Source of the DNA: a bacterium EF100-94H03 bin56 | GTDB taxonomy: Bacteria > Pseudomonadota > Alphaproteobacteria > SP197 | DNA length: 64,000 nt | Direction of reading: 5' to 3' | Assembly (NCBI GenBank): GCA_002238685.1 | Contig: MPMV01000015.1 | Coordinates: 1-64,000 of the forward strand | Shown: positions 36,064-44,075 of the stretch, in pieces | Numbering within the stretch: the first letter of the stretch is position 1 | Layout: the number at the start of each line of letters is the position of its first letter | Notes under the pieces: generated by a model | The model's input: the letters and a program-made list of their open reading frames with translations, nothing else | Told to the model about the DNA's origin: nothing | The model's database searches: none | Made by a program: the position numbers and the translations under genes

Positions 36064-36837
36064 ATGAAGATTGCCACCTGGAACGTCAACTCGATCAGGG
36101 CAAGGCTGCCCAATGTCCTGAAATGGCTTGAAGCCCGGCAGCCTGATATCGTCCTGTTGCAGGAACTCAAGACCGTTTCGCAGACCTTCCCCCACGATGC
36201 CATCGGCGATCTCGGATACAACTGTGCCGTGGCCGGGCAAAAGGCGCTGAACGGAGTGGCGGTCCTCTCCAAGTCTCCCATCGACATCGAGACAACCTGC
36301 CTCCCGGGCGATCCCGATGACATGGAGGCACGCTACATCGAGGTCTTCACGTGCGGCCTGAGGGTTGCCTCGATCTACCTCCCCAACGGCAATCCGGCGC
36401 CGGGCGACAAGTTTGCCTACAAGCTGGCATGGATGCGGCGTCTCGTCGACCACGCCCGCGGTCTCCTTGCCCACGAGGAAGCGGTCGTTCTGGGCGGTGA
36501 TTACAATGTATGCCCCACTGACGACGATGTGCACGATCCCGCTCTATGGGCAGGCGATGCCCTCACCCGCGACGAATCCCGGGCGCTGTTCCGCGAACTC
36601 GTGTGGTCAGGCTACACGGAGGCCTATGCCACGTTGCACGCAACGACGGCGGGCGCGTGGACATTCTGGGACTACCAGCGTGGTGCCTGGCCGAAGGATC
36701 ATGGTGTCAGGATCGACCACATGCTGCTTTCGCCCCATGCGGCAGACCGCCTGGTGGCGTGTGACGTCGATCGTGCTCCCCGTGCCTGGCCGAAGGCGTC
36801 GGACCACACGCCTGTCTTGTGCGAACTCGATGACTGA
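36064..36837 (+). CDS. xthA: Exodeoxyribonuclease III
   Basis: XthA is the Mg-dependent AP endonuclease and 3'-5' exonuclease of base excision repair. The 257-residue protein begins KIATWNVNSIRARLP and has the metal Glu in LLQELKT near residue 34, GGDYNVCP near 150, and the catalytic end motif SDHTPV. ATG 36064 gives the family N-terminus; the frame extends 17 residues upstream through erpA's end without similarity. Its 3' end overlaps the next gene by eight bases. Confidence 0.96.
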   Translation: MKIATWNVNSIRARLPNVLKWLEARQPDIVLLQELKTVSQTFPHDAIGDLGYNCAVAGQKALNGVAVLSKSPIDIETTCLPGDPDDMEARYIEVFTCGLRVASIYLPNGNPAPGDKFAYKLAWMRRLVDHARGLLAHEEAVVLGGDYNVCPTDDDVHDPALWAGDALTRDESRALFRELVWSGYTEAYATLHATTAGAWTFWDYQRGAWPKDHGVRIDHMLLSPHAADRLVACDVDRAPRAWPKASDHTPVLCELDD

Positions 36838-37636
36838 CCACACTTCGGTGCAGGCCCGACCCTGTCTCTGGCCTGGCCAGGAGGGAGCGGGTCGCCATCC
36901 CGCGGGGCGCCTGGGCTTCATCCTTCTCAACACCGAAGAGACGGCGGACGACGACATCCGGGCGATGGTGCCGCCGGATGTCGGCGTGTTCATCACCAGG
37001 GTGCGGCTTGTCGATCCGGTGACGGTGCAGAACCTGGCTGCGGTTGCCGGAGACCTGGGCGATGCGGCCCGTCTGCTGCCCGAGAACCTCGACGCCATCG
37101 CCTATGTGTGCACGTCAGGCAGTATCGCCGCGGGAGAGGCTGCCGTGGAGCGCGCCATCAGGACTGCGCAGCCGGAGACCAGGCCCTTGGCGCTTGTCAC
37201 ATGCGTCGTCGATGCCCTGCGCCACCTCGGGATCACCCGCGTGGCCGTAGGTACGCCCTATCTCGACGAGGTCAACCGCATGGAGGCGGCGTTCCTTGAA
37301 GGTCGCGGTTTCGACGTGCGCTCCATGAGCGGGCTCGGTATCGCCCGGGGTCGGGACATGACGCGAGTCGAGCCCCGCGATATCACACGCCTCGCCCTCG
37401 ACGTCTGTACAAGCGATTGTGACGGCATCTTCCTGTCGTGTACTGCCCTGCGCGCTGTCGAAGTCGTTGATGCGATCGAGGAACAGACCGGCAGACCGGT
37501 GGTGACGAGCAATCAGGCACTCGTCTGGCGCATGTTGCGGCAGATCGGCGTCCATGAGTCCATCGGGGGTCCGGGCAGGCTCTTTCGCCTGCAGGAACCC
37601 GCACAGGCGCCGATCGACATGTCGCGGGCACGCTGA
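36830..37636 (+). CDS. Asp/Glu racemase superfamily protein (maleate isomerase / arylmalonate decarboxylase-like)
   Basis: The 268-residue protein has two cysteine motifs placed as in the maleate cis-trans isomerase and arylmalonate decarboxylase group: AYVCTSGSIAAGE near residue 92 and FLSCTALRAVEVVD near 205. The Cys pair acts as acid and base across a symmetrical active site. LGFILLNTEE near the start and VTSNQALVWRMLRQIG near the end match this group. ATG 36830 overlaps the xthA stop by eight bases, so it is cotranslated with a DNA repair gene although a functional link is not obvious. The exact substrate is not assignable. Confidence 0.85.
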   Translation: MTDHTSVQARPCLWPGQEGAGRHPAGRLGFILLNTEETADDDIRAMVPPDVGVFITRVRLVDPVTVQNLAAVAGDLGDAARLLPENLDAIAYVCTSGSIAAGEAAVERAIRTAQPETRPLALVTCVVDALRHLGITRVAVGTPYLDEVNRMEAAFLEGRGFDVRSMSGLGIARGRDMTRVEPRDITRLALDVCTSDCDGIFLSCTALRAVEVVDAIEEQTGRPVVTSNQALVWRMLRQIGVHESIGGPGRLFRLQEPAQAPIDMSRAR

Positions 37637-37697
37637 TTGACTCAATTGCTGCCAGTCCACAGACTCCCGCACCCTTCCACTGCGAGACGGGTGGCGG

Positions 37698-40600
37698 ATG
37701 ATTTCCCAGGTCTGGTCCGGACTGAAAGCCCCGGAGTTGGTTCCCGAGAGCGTCGAGCTTCTCTGGCAGCGCTGGCAAGCGGCGGCCGGACGTATCCGTG
37801 ATGAGGAGTTGAAAGCGCGGGCTCTCGACCTGCGCCCCGCCGCCGAAGGAATCCTCGATCCCGTCTTCCGCCACAGCCCCTACCTGTCACGCTGCGTGAC
37901 GGTTGATCCCGTGTTCGCCATGTCGCTGATCAGCGACGGCCCGGATGCCGCCTTCGACGTTGCCCTCGCCATGGCGGAACCGGACATCGAAGGAGAAACC
38001 GAAAAGGACCTCATGACCCGCCTGAGGCGTGCCAAGCGGCGTGTCCATCTCACCGCCGGCCTTGCCGATATCTCCTCCCTGTGGTCTCTCGAACAGGTCA
38101 CAGGCAATCTCTCGCAGTTTGCCGAAACCGCTCTCAGGACGGCCTGCCGGCACCTGTTGCGGGCGCTGCACGCAAGGGAAAGACTTACCCTCGCCGACCC
38201 CATGGATGCGGAAACGGCATGCGGACTCTTCGTTCTCGGCATGGGCAAGCTCGGGGCGGGCGAACTCAACTACTCCAGCGATATCGATCTCATCATCCTC
38301 TTCGATCCCGAGATCGTGCCGACCACCGGGGCCGAGGATCTGCAGCGGACAATGACGCGTCTTGCCCAGGGCCTGACCCGAATCATCGATGCGCAGACGG
38401 CCGACGGCTATGTCTTTCGCACCGACCTCAGACTGCGTCCCGACCCGTCGTCGACACCCCCGGCCATCTCCACTGTCTCTGCCGGGACCTACTACCGTGA
38501 ATCCGCGCGCAACTGGGAACGTGCGGCCATGATCAAGGCACGCACCGTGGCCGGCGACACGGCAAGGGGCGAGATCTTTCTCGAGAACCTGCATCCCTTC
38601 ATCTGGAGACACCACCTGGATTTCGCGGCCATGCAGGATATCCGGACCATCAAGCAGCAGATCGACTCGTCACGCTCGCGCGACGGCGGAACATTCATGG
38701 GACGCAACGTCAAGCTCGGTGGCGGCGGCATCCGCGAGATCGAGTTCTATGTGCAGGCTCAGCAGCTGATCTGGGGTGGCCGGGAACCCGCCTTGAGGAC
38801 CAGGGGGACCTGCGAAACGCTCGACATCCTCGTTGCAGGCGGGCACGTGGCCCACGGTGCGGCCATTGAACTGAAAGAGGCCTACCGCTTTCTGCGCACC
38901 CTTGAGCACCGGCTGCAGATGGTTGACGACCGCCAAACACACAGTCTTCCCGGGACTGCGGAAGGCATCGGGAACATCGCGGCTTTCTCGGGATTTGCCG
39001 ACGCCGATGCACTGGAGCGCTCGTTTCTCGACGCCGTGGCCGTTGTCGAAAGGCACTACGCGAATCTCTTTGCGGAAAGGGTGGAGAGCGCCAGGCAGCA
39101 ACCCATGGATTTCACCGGAGACACTGTGGATGACACGACGCGCAAGAGCCTCAGGGCGCTGGGCTACCGCGAGCCCGAACGCGCTGCCGCCACTGTCATT
39201 GCATGGAAGACGAAGCCGTACCCGGCACTGCGGGCTCCGCAAGCAATCGAACACCTGATGCGTCTCGCCCCTTCGGCACTTGCGGTGTTCGCCGGACTGC
39301 GCGACTGCGATGGCGTACTGATGAAGTTCGATGAATTCCTGTCCCGCCTGCCGGCCGGCACATCCTTCCTTTCCCTCGTTTCCGCCCATCCAAATCTCCT
39401 GGAACTGCTCGGCGAAATCCTGGGAGTGGCGCCATACCTGTCACGCTGGCTGACCCGCAAACCGGCGCTGCTGGACAGTGTACTCGCCCGCGAGTTCACC
39501 GACCTTTCCTTCGATGACGAGGATCTCGAAGCGGAGATTGCGGAAACCGCCCGCCGGGGCCTGGTCCGCCTGTTCTATACCCTGGAACTCGACCGGGACG
39601 AGATGGCTTCCCAACTCGCCGAGGCCACCGGCAGGGCAAGGGACCTCCAGGACGTGCTTGACGAAGTCAGGCGCTGGGCAAACGACAAGGTCTTCCAGAT
39701 CGGCGTGCACCTGCTCGAGGGCATGCTGACACCCGTCGAGGCCGCCCGACCGCTCTCCGACATCGCCGACGCCTGCATAGCCGCCCTGCTGCCCGTCGTC
39801 GAAATGGAGTTCGAGGCGGACCATGGCCGCATTCCCGGAGGCTCCTTTGCGATTGTCGCCTTCGGCAAGCTCGGCAGCCGGGAGATGACGGTGAGTTCGG
39901 ATCTCGATCTCATGTTTCTCTATGACCAGAGTGGCAGCGAGGCGGTGTCGGATGGCCGCAAGCCGCTCCCGGCCACCCAGTACTATGCGCGCCTGTGCCG
40001 CCGCCTGATCACCGCAATCACGGCACCGACCAGGGAAGGCCGCCTCTATGACGTCGACATGAGACTGCGACCCTCCGGCAAGGCCGGCCCCATAGCCTGT
40101 TCCCTCAATTCCTTCGAATCCTATCAGCACGAGAATGCATGGACATGGGAACACCAGGCTCTCACCAGGGCCCGGGTGGTCGCCGCCAGCGGACAACTTG
40201 GCGACGACTTCTCAAGGGTGCGCCATGACGTTCTGACCCTGGCGCGCAGCCAGGAGGTTCTCGCCGGCGATGTCATCGCCATGCGGGACCGCATTCGTGA
40301 GGAAAACCGTGCCCGCGAGGAGACCATCAAGCACATGCCGGGAGGGCTTCTCGATGTCGAGTTCATTGCGCAGTACCTGGAACTTCTGCATGCCCGAGAC
40401 ACTCCGGCGATCCTGGCCGGCAACACCATCGGTGTCTTCGAACGCGCCAGCGACCTCTCCCTCATCGACGCTGACGTCGCCGTCGAACTCGGCGAAACAA
40501 CGGCGCTCTGGAACAATCTCCAGGGCATGGCGCGGCTGACCGGGAACGAGGACGGCGTCGCCAGCCTGGCCGACACCGCGCTCATGGAGCGGCTCGGCGG

Positions 40601-40700
40601 GCAGCTTGTCTCCCATGCCCTCGTCGATTCCATCGATCATGCGGCGAAACAGGCGCGCCTTCGCTTCGCAACGATCCTCGACATCGGCACAAAGACGTGA
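37698..40700 (+). CDS. glnE: Bifunctional glutamine synthetase adenylyltransferase / adenylyl-removing enzyme
   Basis: GlnE attaches and removes AMP on glutamine synthetase according to nitrogen status signalled by PII protein. The 1000-residue protein has two nucleotidyltransferase domains. The N-terminal deadenylylase has GMGKLGAGELNYSSDIDL near residue 182, and the C-terminal adenylylase has FGKLGSREMTVSSDLDLMF near 720. Each carries the GS and DxD signatures, with a helical linker between. ATG 37698 lies 61 bases after the racemase stop. Confidence 0.97.
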   Translation: MISQVWSGLKAPELVPESVELLWQRWQAAAGRIRDEELKARALDLRPAAEGILDPVFRHSPYLSRCVTVDPVFAMSLISDGPDAAFDVALAMAEPDIEGETEKDLMTRLRRAKRRVHLTAGLADISSLWSLEQVTGNLSQFAETALRTACRHLLRALHARERLTLADPMDAETACGLFVLGMGKLGAGELNYSSDIDLIILFDPEIVPTTGAEDLQRTMTRLAQGLTRIIDAQTADGYVFRTDLRLRPDPSSTPPAISTVSAGTYYRESARNWERAAMIKARTVAGDTARGEIFLENLHPFIWRHHLDFAAMQDIRTIKQQIDSSRSRDGGTFMGRNVKLGGGGIREIEFYVQAQQLIWGGREPALRTRGTCETLDILVAGGHVAHGAAIELKEAYRFLRTLEHRLQMVDDRQTHSLPGTAEGIGNIAAFSGFADADALERSFLDAVAVVERHYANLFAERVESARQQPMDFTGDTVDDTTRKSLRALGYREPERAAATVIAWKTKPYPALRAPQAIEHLMRLAPSALAVFAGLRDCDGVLMKFDEFLSRLPAGTSFLSLVSAHPNLLELLGEILGVAPYLSRWLTRKPALLDSVLAREFTDLSFDDEDLEAEIAETARRGLVRLFYTLELDRDEMASQLAEATGRARDLQDVLDEVRRWANDKVFQIGVHLLEGMLTPVEAARPLSDIADACIAALLPVVEMEFEADHGRIPGGSFAIVAFGKLGSREMTVSSDLDLMFLYDQSGSEAVSDGRKPLPATQYYARLCRRLITAITAPTREGRLYDVDMRLRPSGKAGPIACSLNSFESYQHENAWTWEHQALTRARVVAASGQLGDDFSRVRHDVLTLARSQEVLAGDVIAMRDRIREENRAREETIKHMPGGLLDVEFIAQYLELLHARDTPAILAGNTIGVFERASDLSLIDADVAVELGETTALWNNLQGMARLTGNEDGVASLADTALMERLGGQLVSHALVDSIDHAAKQARLRFATILDIGTKT

Positions 40701-40863
40701 GCGACAGGCTTGAACAGCAGACAGGGGCGTTCTAGGTTTCGGGAATACCGGAGGCTGCCGACCGGCAGGAAGTATGCGGCATTCCGTTTGTTGCCCGGGG
40801 AATCATCCGATTTCCCGACGTGTACGCCATTCTAGCGCCAACAGGAGAAAGCGGGTCTCAACT

Positions 40864-41205
40864 ATGGAAGTCAGGACAGAGCGAGAGGACGATGTCCTTG
40901 TCACCACCGTCAACGGCCGCATTGACAGCGCCACGGTCAGCGAGTTCCAGCACCTGATGGAAAGGGCCATCACCGATGACATCAGGCGGGTCATTGTCGA
41001 CTTCGGGAATCTGAGTTACATCAACAGCGCTGGTCTGAGAGCGGTACTCGTAATCACCAAGAACCTGTGGACGCGCAATGCGAAACTGGCGCTCCATTCG
41101 CTGCAGCCATCCATTCAGGAAGTTTTTTCCATAGCCGGATTCGACAAGATCATCCAGGTGTGCGCCGACAAGGCCGAGGCGCTTGACGCCACACAGGAAA
41201 AGTAG
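40864..41205 (+). CDS. STAS domain protein (anti-sigma factor antagonist type)
   Basis: The 113-residue protein is a single STAS domain like SpoIIAA and RsbV: IDSATVSEFQ near 20 and YINSAGLRAVL with the phosphorylatable Ser-55. It is the first gene of a five-gene operon that also supplies the matching kinase-type ATPase and PP2C phosphatase. AGGAGA lies somewhat far (15 bases) upstream of ATG 40864; the longer frame from 40774 has no similarity. The 163 bases between glnE and this gene should hold the operon promoter, though I see no clear consensus. Confidence 0.9.
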   Translation: MEVRTEREDDVLVTTVNGRIDSATVSEFQHLMERAITDDIRRVIVDFGNLSYINSAGLRAVLVITKNLWTRNAKLALHSLQPSIQEVFSIAGFDKIIQVCADKAEALDATQEK

Positions 41206-41252
41206 GATCGCCATCACCGGTTACCTCCGGTTACACCTCTCATGGGCGCTAC

Positions 41253-42410
41253 ATGACCGAACCCCGCAAGATACTTGTCGTTGACGATGAACCGGACCTC
41301 GAGCGCCTGATGCTGCAGCGCATGCGCCGTGAGATCAGAAGAGGAAAATTCGAGTTCACATTTGCCGGCAATGGTGTTCAGGCTCTCGAGGCGCTCAACA
41401 ACGATCCCAAGATCGAGATGGTTCTCTCGGATATCAACATGCCCGAGATGGATGGCCTGACGCTGCTTGAACAGATTCCCAAGGTCGATCCCAACATCCG
41501 TTCGGTGATCGTTTCAGCCTACGGCGACATGAAGAACATCCGCACCGCGATGAATCGCGGCGCCTTCGACTTCGTGACCAAGCCGCTTGATTTCGATGAT
41601 CTGAGAGTCACCATCGACCGCACCCTGCGGCATCTCACGATGCTTCGCGAAGCGCTGCAGTCTCGCGACAAGCTCGTCGCCCTGGAAAACGAACTCAGCG
41701 TCGGACGCTCGATGCAGCAGGCGATCCTTCCGACGAGTTTTCCGGAAACGCAGACCTACCAGGTCTTTGCCAACATGGAGCCCGCCCGGGATGTCGGCGG
41801 AGATTTCTTCGACATCCTTCACCTGCCTGACGCCAGGGTCGGCCTGGCCATTGCGGATGTCTCCGGCAAGGGCGTCCCCGCTGCCCTATTCATGATGTCG
41901 AGCCGCACCCTTCTCAAGGGCGCAGCTGTTGGCAGAACCTCGCCAAGCGAAGTGCTGACGGAAGTCAACGAACTGCTGAACGAGAACAACGAGACCTCGA
42001 TGTTCGTGACGCTCTTCTTTGCAATCTTCGACCCCGCTTCGGGCCTCCTTACCTTTGCCAATGCGGGTCACAATCCCCCACTCATCGTCCACGCGGATGG
42101 AAGCCACACGATGTTCGGCACCTCCACCGGCGTTGCCCTCGGGGTTGTGCCCGGTATCGAGTACACGCAACAGCAGATCCGGCTGCAACCAGGTGACATG
42201 GCCGTCTGCTACACCGACGGCGTTACGGAGGCCGAAAACGAGAACCAGGACCAGTTCGGCCTGGAACAGCTGACGGCGCTGTTCAGCGAGTCGCCGCCGA
42301 CAAGTGCCAGGGAAGCCAACGATACCGTGTTCCGGGCGGTTGAGGCCTTCTCGGGGACCGCTCCGCAGTTTGACGACATCACCTGTCTCACTCTCTACCG
42401 TTCGGAGTGA
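41253..42410 (+). CDS. Response regulator fused to PP2C-type (SpoIIE/RsbU) phosphatase
   Basis: The 385-residue protein has a receiver domain (1-125) with the acidic pocket DDE at 11-13, the phospho-acceptor Asp-60 (LSDINMPEMDG) and Lys in VTKPLDF near 111. A short coiled linker follows, then a PP2C/SpoIIE phosphatase domain (about 150-385) with metal residues in DVGGDFFD, ADVSGKGVPAALFM and FDDITCLTLY. By analogy with RsbU and RssB-type proteins, phosphorylation of the receiver should control removal of phosphate from the STAS protein upstream. The histidine kinase four genes on is its likely donor. Confidence 0.95.
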   Translation: MTEPRKILVVDDEPDLERLMLQRMRREIRRGKFEFTFAGNGVQALEALNNDPKIEMVLSDINMPEMDGLTLLEQIPKVDPNIRSVIVSAYGDMKNIRTAMNRGAFDFVTKPLDFDDLRVTIDRTLRHLTMLREALQSRDKLVALENELSVGRSMQQAILPTSFPETQTYQVFANMEPARDVGGDFFDILHLPDARVGLAIADVSGKGVPAALFMMSSRTLLKGAAVGRTSPSEVLTEVNELLNENNETSMFVTLFFAIFDPASGLLTFANAGHNPPLIVHADGSHTMFGTSTGVALGVVPGIEYTQQQIRLQPGDMAVCYTDGVTEAENENQDQFGLEQLTALFSESPPTSAREANDTVFRAVEAFSGTAPQFDDITCLTLYRSE

Positions 42411-42414
42411 TGGT

Positions 42415-42834
42415 GTGACAGCCAGCACGACCCTGGTCATCAGCACGACCATCGAGGAACTGCAGAAGGTCGAGACCGCCGTGGATGAGGTTTCCGCCGC
42501 CGAGGGCTGGCTGCCGGACATCGAATTCAAGATCAGGCTGGTCCTCGATGAACTGTGCACCAACGTGGTCAACTACGCCCACAGCGACAACCTCGATCAC
42601 GACATGACGGTCGTGATCGAATCTGATGATAGCGAAGTGAGGGTGCGGATCGTTGACGACGGCGATCCCTTCAACCCCCTGGAGGATGCTCCGAAGCCCG
42701 ACACGGATTCGGCACTGGCAGACCGCAGGGTTGGCGGGCTTGGCATCCATTTCGTCAAGACGCTCGTGGACGAAGCCCGTTACTGGCGGGACGACAACAA
42801 GAATTACGTGGCTCTCTCCAAGCGGAGGAACTGA
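42415..42834 (+). CDS. HATPase-c anti-sigma-factor-type serine kinase (RsbW/SpoIIAB-like)
   Basis: The 139-residue protein is a GHKL ATPase of the RsbW group: N-box LVLDELCTNVVNYAH near residue 40-54, G1 box RIVDDGDPFNP near 77, and G2 box GGLGIHFVKTLVD near 108. It should phosphorylate the STAS serine and hold an effector when the STAS protein is phosphorylated. GTG 42415 starts the frame four bases after the phosphatase stop, with GGAG seven bases upstream. The stop TGA shares its A with the next start codon. Confidence 0.92.
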   Translation: MTASTTLVISTTIEELQKVETAVDEVSAAEGWLPDIEFKIRLVLDELCTNVVNYAHSDNLDHDMTVVIESDDSEVRVRIVDDGDPFNPLEDAPKPDTDSALADRRVGGLGIHFVKTLVDEARYWRDDNKNYVALSKRRN

Positions 42835-44075
42835 TGCAACGGGCCGTGCAGCCCCGCTTGTGCGCTGCCGTGCTGGTCCTGGCCGCCAGCCTTGCTCATG
42901 CCGAGGAAGCCGGAGTCGACAACGATTCCATCACGTTCGGACAGTCGGCAGCCTTCAGTGGACCGGCACAGGATCTTGGAATCGGGGTGCGCCGGGGCAT
43001 CGAACTGGCATTCGCGGAAGCCAATGAGGCGGGTGGTGTCTTTGGCCGCACTCTCGAACTTGTCTCGCTCGATGATGCCTATGAACCGGAAGCCGCAATC
43101 GCCAATACGACGGAACTGATCACACAGGAGAACGTGTTTGCCCTGATCGGCGCCGTCGGCACGCCAACTTCAAGGTCCGCCGTCCCAGTGGCCCACGCCG
43201 AAAATGTTCCCTATATCGCACCCTTCACGGGTGCCGCCTTCCTGCGAGACCGCCAGTGGAGCACCGTGATCAACCTGAGGGCGTCCTACTATCAGGAAAC
43301 CGAGAAGATCGTCGATTTCCTGACCCGGTCACTGGATATCAACCGTATTGGCGTGTTCTACCAGGACGATTCATTCGGCCAGGCCGGCCTGCGCGGCGTC
43401 CAGATCGCTCTCGAGCGCCGCGGTCTCGAGATGGTCGGGACCGGTGTCTATCCACGCAACACCACGGCGGTCAAGACGGGACTTCTTGATCTGCGATCCG
43501 CCAATCCCGATGCGGTCGTACTCGTTGGCGCCTATGAGCCGGTGGCCAGTTTCATCACCTGGGCGAAACAGATCGGCTTCGAACCCCATTTCATGACCAT
43601 CTCGTTCGTCGGCAGCAACGCGCTCATCGAGAAACTCGGACCCGCCAGCAACGGCATCTTCGTAACCCAGGTGGTTCCGCCACCGGGCGGCGACGAGGGT
43701 GCCGTCATCATCGAAAACGGACTCCTTCGCACTGTCGGCGACGAAAGTTCAGCCACCAGTCCGCCGATTGTCGGACACTACCGGCAACTTCTGGCGCGGC
43801 TGTTTCCGGGGACCCCGCCCAGCTACGTGTCACTCGAGGGCTACCTGGCGGGTCGACTGGTCGTCAGTATCCTGGAAGGCTGCGGCGAACCTCCTGATCG
43901 CGTCTGCTTCCTCGAGACCATGAACGACGATCGCGTCATCGATCTTGGGGGATTCTCAATCCGGTTCGGAAACGACAATCAGGGGTCCGACGCGGTCTTC
44001 CTGACGGTCGTCGATGATCAGGGCCGCTACCGGAAGGTCGTCGAGACAGCCGGTGGCGCTGACGGCGGGGAATGA
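42834..44075 (+). CDS. Periplasmic Leu/Ile/Val-type substrate-binding protein
   Basis: The 413-residue protein has a signal peptide cleaved after about residue 23 (SLAHA) and the type I periplasmic-binding fold of branched-chain amino acid receptors (ITFGQSAAFSGPAQDLG, then ELAFAEANEAGGVFGR). No ABC permease or ATPase gene accompanies it. It lies between the HATPase gene and a histidine kinase and overlaps both, by one and four bases. It is therefore better read as a ligand sensor that presents a solute to the kinase than as a transporter part. The ligand is unknown; amino acids, amides or urea are typical for the fold. Confidence 0.9.
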   Translation: MQRAVQPRLCAAVLVLAASLAHAEEAGVDNDSITFGQSAAFSGPAQDLGIGVRRGIELAFAEANEAGGVFGRTLELVSLDDAYEPEAAIANTTELITQENVFALIGAVGTPTSRSAVPVAHAENVPYIAPFTGAAFLRDRQWSTVINLRASYYQETEKIVDFLTRSLDINRIGVFYQDDSFGQAGLRGVQIALERRGLEMVGTGVYPRNTTAVKTGLLDLRSANPDAVVLVGAYEPVASFITWAKQIGFEPHFMTISFVGSNALIEKLGPASNGIFVTQVVPPPGGDEGAVIIENGLLRTVGDESSATSPPIVGHYRQLLARLFPGTPPSYVSLEGYLAGRLVVSILEGCGEPPDRVCFLETMNDDRVIDLGGFSIRFGNDNQGSDAVFLTVVDDQGRYRKVVETAGGADGGE

